Below are positions 1-8,243 of a stretch of DNA of 9,847 nucleotides, in pieces. A model generated the notes under the pieces. It ran no database searches. It worked only from the letters and a program-made list of their open reading frames with translations, and was not told where the DNA came from. The stretch is taken from assembly GCA_002369025.1 (NCBI GenBank), contig DFDV01000072.1, positions 1-9,847 on the forward strand, written 5' to 3'. The position numbers were made by a program, and so were the translations under genes. The number at the start of each line of letters is the position of its first letter. Positions within the stretch are counted from its first letter, which is position 1. The stretch is from Treponema sp. UBA3819. GTDB taxonomy: Bacteria; Spirochaetota; Spirochaetia; Treponematales; Treponemataceae.

Positions 1-25
1 ATATTTCCGTCAATAGGTCAAACAT
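1..25 (-). CDS. Possible start of a downstream gene, cut by the window edge
   Basis: An ATG at 25-23 on the minus strand opens a frame reading MFDLLTEI up to the window edge. It overlaps the last codons and the TGA stop of the upstream gene by 8 bases (ATGTTTGA). Only eight codons are visible, and no good Shine-Dalgarno sequence precedes it (only an A-rich run ending AAAG), so this may be chance. Overlapping starts of this kind are common between co-transcribed bacterial genes, which is the only reason to list it. No product can be named. Confidence 0.2.
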
Positions 26-473
26 CTTTTTTTGCATTTTTTTTAGATTTTTTTTCTTTTTTCTCAGAACCATCTTCTGAAACAGTGTCTGCTTCATTTT
101 CTGTATCTGATGCGGCTGAATCATCGGCTTCTGAAGTCTGCTCTGATTTCTCTTCATCCTTTTCATTACGCTGGAGAAGTTCTTCCTTACGGGCAATATC
201 CGCCTTAAGTTCTGCAATTGTTCTGAGGCTGGCGGCAATCAATTCATCTGAAGACGAAACTGAAGTCTGCTTGTCTTCCTCAAATGCACGAAGAACATTC
301 TTTCCGAACGTAAAGATTTCTTTGTTCAGTTTCTTTTCAAGCTGAAGTTTTTCTATGCGGGTAGCACTGTCATCACCAAATTTTGAAACAGCGGCCTTTC
401 CCTTGCCGAATGCGATAACAGACTTACCGACTGCCAGATCTACATATTTTTTCAACTCATCCTTGAATGCCAT
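18..473 (-). CDS. Small helical protein with acidic low-complexity region and Lys-rich tail, function unknown
   Basis: This 151-residue protein is not one I recognise. Residues 1-100 are rich in Lys, Glu, Leu and Ala and look helical. Residues about 76-105 (an IAELKADIARKEELL-type pattern) could form a short coiled coil. Residues about 106-135 are an acidic Ser/Glu/Asp low-complexity linker, and the last 15 residues are mostly lysine. There is no signal peptide or membrane segment, so it is probably cytoplasmic. The start is well supported: GGAGG at 484-480 lies 6 bases before the ATG. The N-terminal part vaguely recalls phasin-like or other small helical accessory proteins, but that resemblance is too weak for a name. 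It has its own promoter, although read-through from the phosphatase gene 67 bases upstream is possible because no strong terminator separates them. The Lys-rich tail is encoded by A6, A8, A8 and A7 runs, which are prone to polymerase slippage. Confidence 0.85.
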   Translation of the reverse strand: MAFKDELKKYVDLAVGKSVIAFGKGKAAVSKFGDDSATRIEKLQLEKKLNKEIFTFGKNVLRAFEEDKQTSVSSSDELIAASLRTIAELKADIARKEELLQRNEKDEEKSEQTSEADDSAASDTENEADTVSEDGSEKKEKKSKKNAKKDV

Positions 474-479
474 ACAAAA

Positions 480-484
480 CCTCC
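480..484 (-). promoter_or_regulatory. Ribosome binding site GGAGG of the small helical protein gene
   Basis: CCTCC on the plus strand reads GGAGG on the minus strand, 6 bases before the ATG at 473. This is the strongest Shine-Dalgarno sequence seen in the window and fixes the start of the 151-residue protein. Confidence 0.85.
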
Positions 485-504
485 GAATAATTTGCTATTC
501 TTGT

Positions 505-533
505 ACTATACTTCCATTTTTGCAAATTGACAA
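505..533 (-). promoter_or_regulatory. Sigma-70-type promoter of the small helical protein gene
   Basis: On the minus strand, TTGTCA (533-528) is followed after exactly 17 bases by TATAGT (510-505). Each hexamer is one mismatch from the TTGACA/TATAAT consensus, with ideal spacing. Transcription would begin near 498, giving a leader of about 25 bases that contains the GGAGG site. The promoter lies entirely in the gap between the phosphatase stop codon and the small gene, so the small gene can be expressed independently of the large operon. Confidence 0.7.
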
Positions 534-540
534 TCCTTTT

Positions 541-3500
541 TTAGCCCAGATAGCGAACTGCCACAAGAGTAAGGTCATCAAGCTGCTCATCTTCTTTCAG
601 ATGGGTGTAATACACATAGTTCAAATCCCCTGTATCACGCTGGCGGGAACAATAATAGTCATAGCGGTTAAAATGGCGCTGCAGGAAGGCATCAATTTTC
701 CGGTCTACCTTCACAAGGTCAGATTCAAGGGCGTTTTCCTCTTTATAGAAACGGAAGACTTTTTCCACGGAAATCAATGCCAGAATCGCATCATCCACAG
801 TTCCCTCACAGTCAGAAAAGTCAAATATCAGTTCTTCATCTGCAATGGGATTATGATATTTTTCCAGACGATATGTTTTTTTTGCAAAAACAGCCTCTAC
901 AATCGCATCAATACGCTCAGGAGTCAGCTGTTCGGATTCTTCACCAGACTTGTGATTTCCATGCTCACTTCCTTCCGGACCTTCACTGCAGGCAAGGGGA
1001 AGAAAATCTGCATTACGGAATTTACGGGTAGCCTCCTCAATGCCGTCAGTATAGAGGAAAAGTACGTCGCCCTTGTCCAGATGAAGCTTTTCCACTTTGA
1101 AGCCGCCTTTCATATCAACCATAAATGACGGGAGAGGACCTGCGGCAGGGGTTTGGGCAAGGGAGACAAGTTTCTGCTTCTGCTCAGAAACGTCATAATA
1201 GTGAATGATATTATCGCCTGCATTGCACATGTAGACATCACCCTTTTCCGTATCAAAAAGACAAATCATGAGGGTAGCAAATTTTCCCTTTAATCCCAGG
1301 GATTCAATGAAGTCATTTATCTGCACAACAAGTTTGTTGAGGGCTACTCCGTTAGACTTGTATGACCACTGCTCAAAATACTTGCGGAAGATTGTAGCGA
1401 CAACAGTCATAATCAGTGCGGCCGGAACACCATGACCTGAGGCATCGGATTTTATAATGACATACCAGCGGTCATCCAGCTTCTTATAATCAAAATAGTC
1501 TCCGGAAACTCCAGATGCACCTTCATAGTAGCCGAAAAAGCGCACGTGTTTTTCAATGAGGGCTGATGTCGTTTCCTTTGCACCGTTTGCACTGGCGGAA
1601 AGCGGGAGGAATGTGCGCTGGACAACCTGACCGTCCATCAGCAGATGTTCATCCTGGGCTGCCTTTACCAGAGAGCGGGTCATTTCGTTTACAGTCTCAC
1701 CCAAAAGACCGATTTCATCCCTGGAAGTAACCCGAATCTCTTTTCCTGCAAGTTTTTCCTTATCCTGAGTCTCTCCAATCATTTCCACATGAGCCACAAG
1801 GCGGCGGATAGGCCGAATAAAAATGGACGCCATGATAAGGGAACCGATACTGCCAAGGATGATGGCACCTACAGCTACGATGGCAGAAATAAGCATGATT
1901 GTATGGCGGGCAGCATCAGCGGCCTCAATAAGGTTTAAGGTTGAAATCTGTACGAGGACTACACCATGCACATAGTCCTGACCTGAACGAGGGCGGTAAA
2001 GGACAGGCATGTAAAAGAGATAGTCAGTATTTTCCGGGTCAAGGACATGGGGATCAAAAGCCGGAATAGCCCCGCTGCTTTCCCGGGAGAAACGGGTCAG
2101 CACTTCATTCAGGGTCTTTTGCAGATCTTCGGTAACCAGGCCGATTTCATCACGGCGGCGGACTGCAAGGGTATCTGTGCGCCGGGAAAGGTTTGCACCT
2201 TCTGCATTAAGGGCAATGATTCTTCCAGAAAGCTCCCCTACTTCCGCAAAAATATTTTTTCTGAGGGAAGAACACAGTTCCATAATCGGAGTAATTCTTT
2301 CATCCGTAAGGCGGGAAATACCGGCGAGAAGAGTCTGGGTGTCAATTTTCTGTGAAATATCTTCATCGTTACTGGCCCAGATATAGTCCAGATTCGTATT
2401 GCTTTCATTCGCCGGAAAGCCGATGACTGTTGCATACGAAGCCTCATCAATGGCTTTTGTCTGAGAAGGAAGGTAACTTAATTCCATGACATTTCCGCCG
2501 GGCAGATATGCTTTTGCGCCGGAAGCGATACCTTCCATGAGAACCAGAATTCGTTCCTGCAGGCCTTCGGCAAGAGTCCTTTCCTGAGTCCTGCTCATAA
2601 AAAAGCCCAGAGGAATAGATACAAGGGCAATTATCATCAGGACAAGAACGGTGGTAAAACCGACCAGTTTATATTTCAAACTTCCGCTTCGTTTAACGGC
2701 ATGTTCAGTCTGTTTTCGTTTTTCCTGCGGCATAGTGCCTCCTGTAAGCAAAGCCCTGACTTCCGAGCGGACGGCGACCACATCACGTGCAGTCAAAAAC
2801 ATTCCGCGCAGGGAAGCAAAAAATCCCAGCAGAGCCAGGGCAAAAAGTCCCCAGACAAGCAGTGTACCTGTCTGAATATGATGAGAATAGGATTTAGAAA
2901 GCGGTTTCCAGTCTACTTCATAGGTAAAAGGTCTTTCGATTTTTACCGTACCGTAGTCATTTACCTTAAGGATATTTTTGGAAAAGTAGAGTCCCCGGTC
3001 TGGGTGCAGGAGGCCGATTTTATAGTTTCCTGCATCAAGCCCTTCAAAGTGAATGCCTGTAATTCGTTCATCAGAGCGGACAGTAAAGGCATCGGAGTCA
3101 AACTCACGGTCATAGGGTGCCTTTCCGTCACGGTCGATATAAACTTTGCGAACGGTACCGTCATAGGTAAAACCACCGCCAAGAAGAGAAAGTTCCGTCA
3201 GGCCAAATCTGTCGCTTTTTGCATTGACTGAAGTGATGAAGGTAGAGGGCACATATTTATTCAGCAGAAGGGTAACAGTTGAAGCGGGACCTATGTTTCC
3301 CACGGAGTCGATGGCGCAGACTGAAAAAGTGTAAAGACCGTTGCTGCGGTTCTTATAGGATGCTGAAGTATTTTTACCCTGAATGTAGCGGGGCGGTAAG
3401 GGAGCCTTATAAGCGGCATCCGGATAGCGGGCCAGCACGGCATTAAGGCGGCGAAAGACTTCTTCATCAGAAAGAGTGACAGGGTGCAGGGGAGTCTGTG

Positions 3501-5172
3501 TAATGGCTTTTTCAAATGATGCTACATGCGTAAGGGTCCAGCTGTAGCCGGCAATGTCATCCGTATCATCAGGATTCTGCTTCCAGTCTATTGAAAAGGT
3601 ATTGGACTCAAGAAAGCCAAAGCGGTCTGTCTGCTGAGAAAGAATAAGGGGTGCAAGTGGCGGCATTGTATCCCGCGTATAGGCAAGAACTGCCGGTTCA
3701 GACCAGTTTCCCGCATAATCTGTGGCACGAACCTTAAAATACCAGGTGCCGTCCTTTGCCGCAATTCCGGAAAGATTGAGTTCATCAGGCAGGCACATAA
3801 AAGTTTTCGGAGGCTCTGCGACAGGGTCATCAGTCCACAGCCATGAATAGCCGGCAATACCTGATGAGTCCGAAGGAAGTTTGACACGGGCACTGACCTT
3901 TTCTGATGAAGAGGCTTTTCCTTCGGTAAAATTCCGGGGACTAATTACCGGCCGGGCCACCGTGCGGTCTGTTTCCAGCACATCTATGCGGTAGCCTTTT
4001 TTTCTGTCCAGAGCCTGCTGCCAGATAAATGAAAGTTCAGAAGAAGATGCCGTGACAAGGGGATAAGAAAAGGTTGCAGGATTTTTTGGCGTTACCAGTT
4101 TTGACTCTTCCCACAAAAAGCCATTCTTTCTCGCCATGTATACCGAGTCAGTTCCGCGCCGGTTGTCAAACCAGACCAGGTGAATTGCGCCGTCAAAGAC
4201 AAAAAACTGGGGGCGGCGGGCATTTCCTTCTGAGGTAAGTTCTTCAGCCGAAGCAAGCGGCTGGCCGTCATTCTGCAGCTGCATTGCCCAGATACGGGAA
4301 GATTCGCTGGTGTAAAAAGTTCTTTCCCATGCCACATAAAGAGAATCATTACAGACGGCAAGAGAGGGGCGCTGATTGTGATAACTGGTATAAGGATTGA
4401 CCGTCTTTGCCGGAAGGGAACGCTGGTCTGTAATCAGCTGGGGTGAAGTCCATTGATTCTGTGAGCCCGAAGTGTATGTTGAATAGAGCTGATGTGAAAA
4501 TCGAGCCACCGCCCCTGTAGTGTGATAGGCCTGAAAAACAACATAATCCTTTCCGTCATAGGGAACAAGGTATGGTGCAAAAGGATTGGTCATTCCCTTT
4601 GCGGGTGCAAATTCTTCAAAAGACGACCAGGAAGCACCGTCCGGACTGCCGGCAGTCAGCAGGGTAAAAGAATCATTTTCCCCTAAGGCCGTAAAAAGGC
4701 GGAAGCCACCATTTGCAGTAGAAAAAATACGGGGACCTACAACGGGAAGTGTCTGCCGGGGCAATTCATGCAGTTCAAAATGCCCTCCCCCGTCACGGGA
4801 AAGATAGACTCCAACAGACTGAGCACTCATCAGGACAGCCAGGGCAATCGTTCCGTCAGGAGACATGGCGGCAGAAAAAAGATCCGGAACATCACCAGAA
4901 TAGGATAAAGGACCTGCGATTCTCCGGGGCTGAGTCCATTCTTTCTTTTCATCCCGGGTAATAATGTCTATCCAGACATGGGATTTTTCCACTTCCTCAA
5001 AGAAAACGGCAGGAGTATTTCCGTCAGAGACTGCCACAGGGAAACGGGAATCTACTGAGGTAAGGGCTCGGGGACTTTCCCAATAAAATGAAGATTCAGA
5101 AAAGACGCATAAAGGCAGAAGAAGAAAAAGCAGGGAAAAAATGATTTTTTTGAGCAATGCGTTCTGTGCCAT
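541..5172 (-). CDS. Giant membrane sensor phosphatase: secreted beta-propeller/Ig-like half, periplasmic sensor, HAMP, SpoIIE/PP2C
   Basis: This 1,543-residue protein is predicted to be a Ser/Thr phosphatase of the SpoIIE/RsbU group controlled by envelope signals. Residues 1-25 form a signal peptide ending VFS|ES. Residues about 30-400 look like a sialidase/BNR-type beta-propeller with Asp-box-like motifs (SRDGGGHF at 125, SPDGASW at 176). Residues 404-640 hold two Ig/FN3-like units, each with a GYSW...YxFxVxAxDxxGN pattern, and 645-755 hold a third beta domain. A membrane helix (about 770-789), a basic cytoplasmic loop and a second helix (836-858) lead to a periplasmic segment (859-1090). 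A third helix (1091-1118) leads to HAMP (1119-1170, DEIG at 1152) and PP2C (about 1208-1541). Metal-binding acidic positions are present: D1225 and D1228 in SGDYFD, D1243 in SDASGHG, D1376 in YTDG, D1532/D1533 in DDLTLVAVR. About 155 residues separate YTDG from the final DD, far more than usual. The ATG overlaps the upstream stop by one base (TAATG), and AAAGGA lies 9 bases before it. The natural substrate, probably an STAS protein, is not encoded here. The PP2C call is firm; the propeller and Ig-like calls are by pattern. Confidence 0.93.
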   Translation of the reverse strand: MAQNALLKKIIFSLLFLLLPLCVFSESSFYWESPRALTSVDSRFPVAVSDGNTPAVFFEEVEKSHVWIDIITRDEKKEWTQPRRIAGPLSYSGDVPDLFSAAMSPDGTIALAVLMSAQSVGVYLSRDGGGHFELHELPRQTLPVVGPRIFSTANGGFRLFTALGENDSFTLLTAGSPDGASWSSFEEFAPAKGMTNPFAPYLVPYDGKDYVVFQAYHTTGAVARFSHQLYSTYTSGSQNQWTSPQLITDQRSLPAKTVNPYTSYHNQRPSLAVCNDSLYVAWERTFYTSESSRIWAMQLQNDGQPLASAEELTSEGNARRPQFFVFDGAIHLVWFDNRRGTDSVYMARKNGFLWEESKLVTPKNPATFSYPLVTASSSELSFIWQQALDRKKGYRIDVLETDRTVARPVISPRNFTEGKASSSEKVSARVKLPSDSSGIAGYSWLWTDDPVAEPPKTFMCLPDELNLSGIAAKDGTWYFKVRATDYAGNWSEPAVLAYTRDTMPPLAPLILSQQTDRFGFLESNTFSIDWKQNPDDTDDIAGYSWTLTHVASFEKAITQTPLHPVTLSDEEVFRRLNAVLARYPDAAYKAPLPPRYIQGKNTSASYKNRSNGLYTFSVCAIDSVGNIGPASTVTLLLNKYVPSTFITSVNAKSDRFGLTELSLLGGGFTYDGTVRKVYIDRDGKAPYDREFDSDAFTVRSDERITGIHFEGLDAGNYKIGLLHPDRGLYFSKNILKVNDYGTVKIERPFTYEVDWKPLSKSYSHHIQTGTLLVWGLFALALLGFFASLRGMFLTARDVVAVRSEVRALLTGGTMPQEKRKQTEHAVKRSGSLKYKLVGFTTVLVLMIIALVSIPLGFFMSRTQERTLAEGLQERILVLMEGIASGAKAYLPGGNVMELSYLPSQTKAIDEASYATVIGFPANESNTNLDYIWASNDEDISQKIDTQTLLAGISRLTDERITPIMELCSSLRKNIFAEVGELSGRIIALNAEGANLSRRTDTLAVRRRDEIGLVTEDLQKTLNEVLTRFSRESSGAIPAFDPHVLDPENTDYLFYMPVLYRPRSGQDYVHGVVLVQISTLNLIEAADAARHTIMLISAIVAVGAIILGSIGSLIMASIFIRPIRRLVAHVEMIGETQDKEKLAGKEIRVTSRDEIGLLGETVNEMTRSLVKAAQDEHLLMDGQVVQRTFLPLSASANGAKETTSALIEKHVRFFGYYEGASGVSGDYFDYKKLDDRWYVIIKSDASGHGVPAALIMTVVATIFRKYFEQWSYKSNGVALNKLVVQINDFIESLGLKGKFATLMICLFDTEKGDVYMCNAGDNIIHYYDVSEQKQKLVSLAQTPAAGPLPSFMVDMKGGFKVEKLHLDKGDVLFLYTDGIEEATRKFRNADFLPLACSEGPEGSEHGNHKSGEESEQLTPERIDAIVEAVFAKKTYRLEKYHNPIADEELIFDFSDCEGTVDDAILALISVEKVFRFYKEENALESDLVKVDRKIDAFLQRHFNRYDYYCSRQRDTGDLNYVYYTHLKEDEQLDDLTLVAVRYLG

Positions 5173-8100
5173 TACAGCATTTCCTTTAAGCGTTTCTGCA
5201 GATCCAGTATTTTTGCGGAACGGCGGTTAGTCGATTTTTGAAGCAGTCCATCCACCAGTGCAAGCGCACCAACAACATTTCCCCGCTGAAAAGCCTGTAT
5301 CGCCTGCTGGTACTGCGCTTCGTCAACAGAACTGAGCACGACTGTTGCTTTTCCGCCGACTGCAATCTGAATCCTGTCTTTTAACAGTATAGCGTCATCA
5401 TTGTCAGGATTCAAGGAAATTGCTTCATCTACAAGGGAAAGGGCGGAACGCAATTTGGCTTCATTTCTGCCCGCACTGCCGTAGATTTTCTGTGCCTGCT
5501 CGGTCAGATTTTTTGACTTTACCAGACCTGAGCGGTCTACAGGCTTGGGACGGATACCGATTTCAATTTCCACATCGTAGATAAGCTGCTTAAGACCGGG
5601 ATACTGGGGATTGATTTCATACAAGTCCAGTAAATCAGCATAGGCACGCTGACGGGATTTTACATCCTTGTAGTCTTTTTTTGCGGCGGCAAGTTTTTGG
5701 GCAAAAACCGCATTAAATTCTTTTCCGTCAATCAGCTGGTCAATACGCAGATTCAAAAGACTGGCTTCCTGATTAAAGGGATAGACTAAAAGCAGACTGC
5801 GCAGTTTTTCCTTTGCCGTACCCAGCGTTTTTTTTGCCTCAGTTTTTTTTCCCTCTTTCATCAGGGCCGCGCCTTCGCTGTAGTATTGATTGGCTATACT
5901 TAAAATCTGGGACATTTCCGGATAAAGAGGTGCTGTAGGAGGAATGATGCGGCCCGTCTTCATGGAAAGGGCGGTTGTTACCAGAGCCTGAAGATTTGAA
6001 ATCTCCTTGTCCTCTTCCACATTCGTCATGGCCCAGCGGTTCTTTGCCTGAACCAGACGGTTGTCCGCCTCCTCAAAATTTCCCGCATAATAGGCATCCC
6101 GGGCCTGTTTTTTCAAGGCACGGACATCACGGACTACAATTTCATTTTCTTTTTCTGCAATATCACTTCCCAGGGCAACAAGCTGACTGTCGCTTGACGC
6201 ACGGAGATTTTCATCTTCCTGCAGTGAAAGAGACTCGTTGTATTTGCTCCGGGAACGCTGCAAAAGATCCCGGGCTCTTTCAAAGTCGCCTTTTTTAAGG
6301 GCAGCAAGAGCCTCATTGTAACGAAGCTTAGCCTCATTGGCCGCCCTTTCCGCATTCTGTACCTGCAGCTGAGCCCGGGCAATCAGGGCAGTTCCTTCGA
6401 TAAGCAGTTTTTCCAGTTCTGAAATCACTCGTTCTACTTCACCGCAGCCTTTTGCATAAGAAGGCTGGCTGGAACGATAGGCTTCGCCACCCTGAAGGTT
6501 TGCCCGCCAGCCGGACAGCAGACTGCAGTTTTTTTCAATTTCTGAGGAAAGTGTCTGGGAAAGGGTGATGACACGGGAGGGATATTTTTTCCCCGTTTCT
6601 CCTTCCTGGCCGCCGTCACAAAGGGCAATGTATTTTGCGTGGCGGTCAGAATAATCTTCAAGACGGCGGATGGCCCCCTCTGCATAACCAAGGGCAAGAT
6701 TAGACCACAAAAGCCCCGCCCCTTTTTTTGCCTCGTCTGCAAGGGCCTGGTTCATTCCCAGAAAAGACTGATTGACAGAAGAAAAATCCAGCGGCAGGTC
6801 ATAAAGCTGCAGGCCGGCACTTGTCCGCCCCTCCCCGCTTTCTTTTTCTGCTCTGCCGGCATCTTTTTCGCGTGCTATCTCCGACAGCAAAAGGGCTTCG
6901 TGTTCCTTTGACTCTGTATAAATTCCTTCGTACCTGACAACCGCCTTAAACACGCTCTCCCAGTAGGCTTCAGGAGATTCTCTGTCAGCTTGATTTTTTG
7001 TATCTGCCTCCCTAAGACCTTTTGCCGCATACATATCCTGCATTGCCGTATAGGAAGCAGAAAGAGCATCACAAAAGGAACGGGTATAAGCCATGGAAGT
7101 TGAATAGGAATGCGCGGGAAAAGCAGCCGAAGCATCCGGATCTTTTAAAAGGTCATAGAATTCCTGCAGGTCTCCTGCCAGAGAAGAAAATCCTTTTGCC
7201 AGCGGAATGAAAGAACGGCAGGAAGCATAATTTTCTGGGGACTTAAAATAGTCAGACTTTTTTACCGCCACCGATTTTTGCATTTCAGACAGCACGGTTT
7301 CGAACATAAGATTTTTGAGGGATTCCAGCCGGCTATTCCAGTAAGCATCCATGGCACCGACCACGCCGCTGTCAGGATCGGTAGCACGGCCCAGAACAAA
7401 ACGCCATGCAAACCCCAGAAAAGACGCGTCCGGCAAATAGGGGTCAGACTCCCTGAGGCTTTCAAACTGTTTCTTAAAAAGGCCGCCCGATGAAGCAATG
7501 CGGTTACGAAGATTTGCGTAAGAAGCAAATGCTTTCTGAAGGGCGGGAAAAGCCTTTCGGGCAGCATCAAGGTTTTCTGCACGAACTGCCTGAGCATAGG
7601 CCTCACTGGCTAAGTCACAGTCCCTTATGGCGATGGCAAAAGCCGCATAAGCAGTACTGATATCTGAAAGGGCGGCATAGACAGGTTTCTTAAAGGAGGC
7701 AGGATAAGGTTCAGCGTCAAATTCCTGGCGATAGAGTACAAAGCCATCCTGGAATCGCCGGCCGCCTTCAACATACTGCTGATTTTTTACCAGGTCAGAA
7801 CCTTCCGTCATGATGGCAAAGTAACGGGAACGGTAAACAGTAAACTGAGCCGCAACTTTAGCCTGTCTGATAAAGGCAATATTTTTATCCGTGGGATTTT
7901 TTTCCAGCGATTCAAGCTGAGCTACAATTTCCAGAACACGCAGGGATTTTTCCTCGCCGTCTTCACCCGTTTCCAGAACTTCCAGCAGATGACGGGCAAG
8001 CTCATTATAATCCCGGCGGTTTTTAAGGATCCTGCTTACCCTCTTCTGGGCAAGGTCAAAGTCATCAGGATACTCTGCTATGTAGCGGGAAATTTCATCC

Positions 8101-8243
8101 AGAGCGGCGTTGTAATCAGTCTTTTCTATGAGTTCATCAATATGGGCAAGTGATACATTTTTCCCGCCATCGCTTTCCTGTGAAAACAAAAAAGCCGCAA
8201 GTGAGAATACCAGAACTGCAAGAAAAAGCTTCCGATTTTTTAT
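5172..8243 (-). CDS. Large secreted TPR-like helical repeat protein, probable partner of the sensor phosphatase
   Basis: The reading frame gives 1,023 residues if started at the ATA at 8243-8241, or 1,005 from a TTG at 8189-8187. I prefer the upstream start. The 18 extra codons supply a basic end (KNRK) and a hydrophobic core, with a cleavage site FS|QES directly after the TTG-encoded residue. A TAG stop sits just upstream at 8249-8247, so no ATG start is possible. AGGGG lies 6 bases before the ATA. The mature protein is almost wholly helical. Numbered from the TTG, TPR-like units are visible near 15-70 (YNAALDEISRYIAEYP), 615-660 (ALKKGDFERARDLLQRS), 695-720 (YYAGNFEEADNRLVQA), 765-805 (LMKEGKKTEAKKTLGTA), 905-940 and 957-985 (FQRGNVVGALALVDGLL). 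The middle (about 100-600) is helical without clear repeats. It lacks a lipobox and membrane helix, so it is probably periplasmic. It is the promoter-proximal gene of a two-gene unit and overlaps the phosphatase start by one base. A scaffold or ligand-presenting role for the sensor is inference. Confidence 0.88.
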   Translation of the reverse strand: MKNRKLFLAVLVFSLAAFLFSQESDGGKNVSLAHIDELIEKTDYNAALDEISRYIAEYPDDFDLAQKRVSRILKNRRDYNELARHLLEVLETGEDGEEKSLRVLEIVAQLESLEKNPTDKNIAFIRQAKVAAQFTVYRSRYFAIMTEGSDLVKNQQYVEGGRRFQDGFVLYRQEFDAEPYPASFKKPVYAALSDISTAYAAFAIAIRDCDLASEAYAQAVRAENLDAARKAFPALQKAFASYANLRNRIASSGGLFKKQFESLRESDPYLPDASFLGFAWRFVLGRATDPDSGVVGAMDAYWNSRLESLKNLMFETVLSEMQKSVAVKKSDYFKSPENYASCRSFIPLAKGFSSLAGDLQEFYDLLKDPDASAAFPAHSYSTSMAYTRSFCDALSASYTAMQDMYAAKGLREADTKNQADRESPEAYWESVFKAVVRYEGIYTESKEHEALLLSEIAREKDAGRAEKESGEGRTSAGLQLYDLPLDFSSVNQSFLGMNQALADEAKKGAGLLWSNLALGYAEGAIRRLEDYSDRHAKYIALCDGGQEGETGKKYPSRVITLSQTLSSEIEKNCSLLSGWRANLQGGEAYRSSQPSYAKGCGEVERVISELEKLLIEGTALIARAQLQVQNAERAANEAKLRYNEALAALKKGDFERARDLLQRSRSKYNESLSLQEDENLRASSDSQLVALGSDIAEKENEIVVRDVRALKKQARDAYYAGNFEEADNRLVQAKNRWAMTNVEEDKEISNLQALVTTALSMKTGRIIPPTAPLYPEMSQILSIANQYYSEGAALMKEGKKTEAKKTLGTAKEKLRSLLLVYPFNQEASLLNLRIDQLIDGKEFNAVFAQKLAAAKKDYKDVKSRQRAYADLLDLYEINPQYPGLKQLIYDVEIEIGIRPKPVDRSGLVKSKNLTEQAQKIYGSAGRNEAKLRSALSLVDEAISLNPDNDDAILLKDRIQIAVGGKATVVLSSVDEAQYQQAIQAFQRGNVVGALALVDGLLQKSTNRRSAKILDLQKRLKEML
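5182..5187 (-). promoter_or_regulatory. Ribosome binding site AAAGGA of the sensor phosphatase gene
   Basis: AAAGGA on the minus strand lies 9 bases before the phosphatase ATG, inside the last codons of the TPR-like gene. With the TAATG stop/start overlap, this suggests translational coupling of the two proteins. Confidence 0.6.

Noticed and set aside
511..545. Possible terminator after the phosphatase gene
   Set aside because: Only short AT-rich symmetric patches (ATTG-T-CAAT, TTTGCAAA) are present; there is no GC-rich stem with a following T run on the minus strand.
355..1128. Plus-strand open frame of 257 codons opposite the phosphatase 3' end
   Set aside because: It lies antisense to the conserved PP2C motifs, has no ribosome binding site or recognisable domain, and its length is explained by the codon use of the minus-strand gene.
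2701..3231. Plus-strand open frame of 176 codons
   Set aside because: Antisense to the membrane/Ig-like part of the sensor gene, with Cys/Lys/Phe-rich shadow composition and no domain.
3973..5085. Active sialidase in the N-terminal half of the sensor
   Set aside because: Asp-box-like motifs indicate a propeller fold only. I could not find the arginine triad, Tyr/Glu pair or FRIP motif expected of a working sialidase.
5110..5172. Lipoprotein signal in the sensor (LLPLC at residues 18-22)
   Set aside because: Pro at -2 and Leu at -1 do not fit a normal lipobox, even a relaxed spirochaetal one. A signal peptidase I site VFS|ES follows immediately and matches the FS|QES site of the partner protein.
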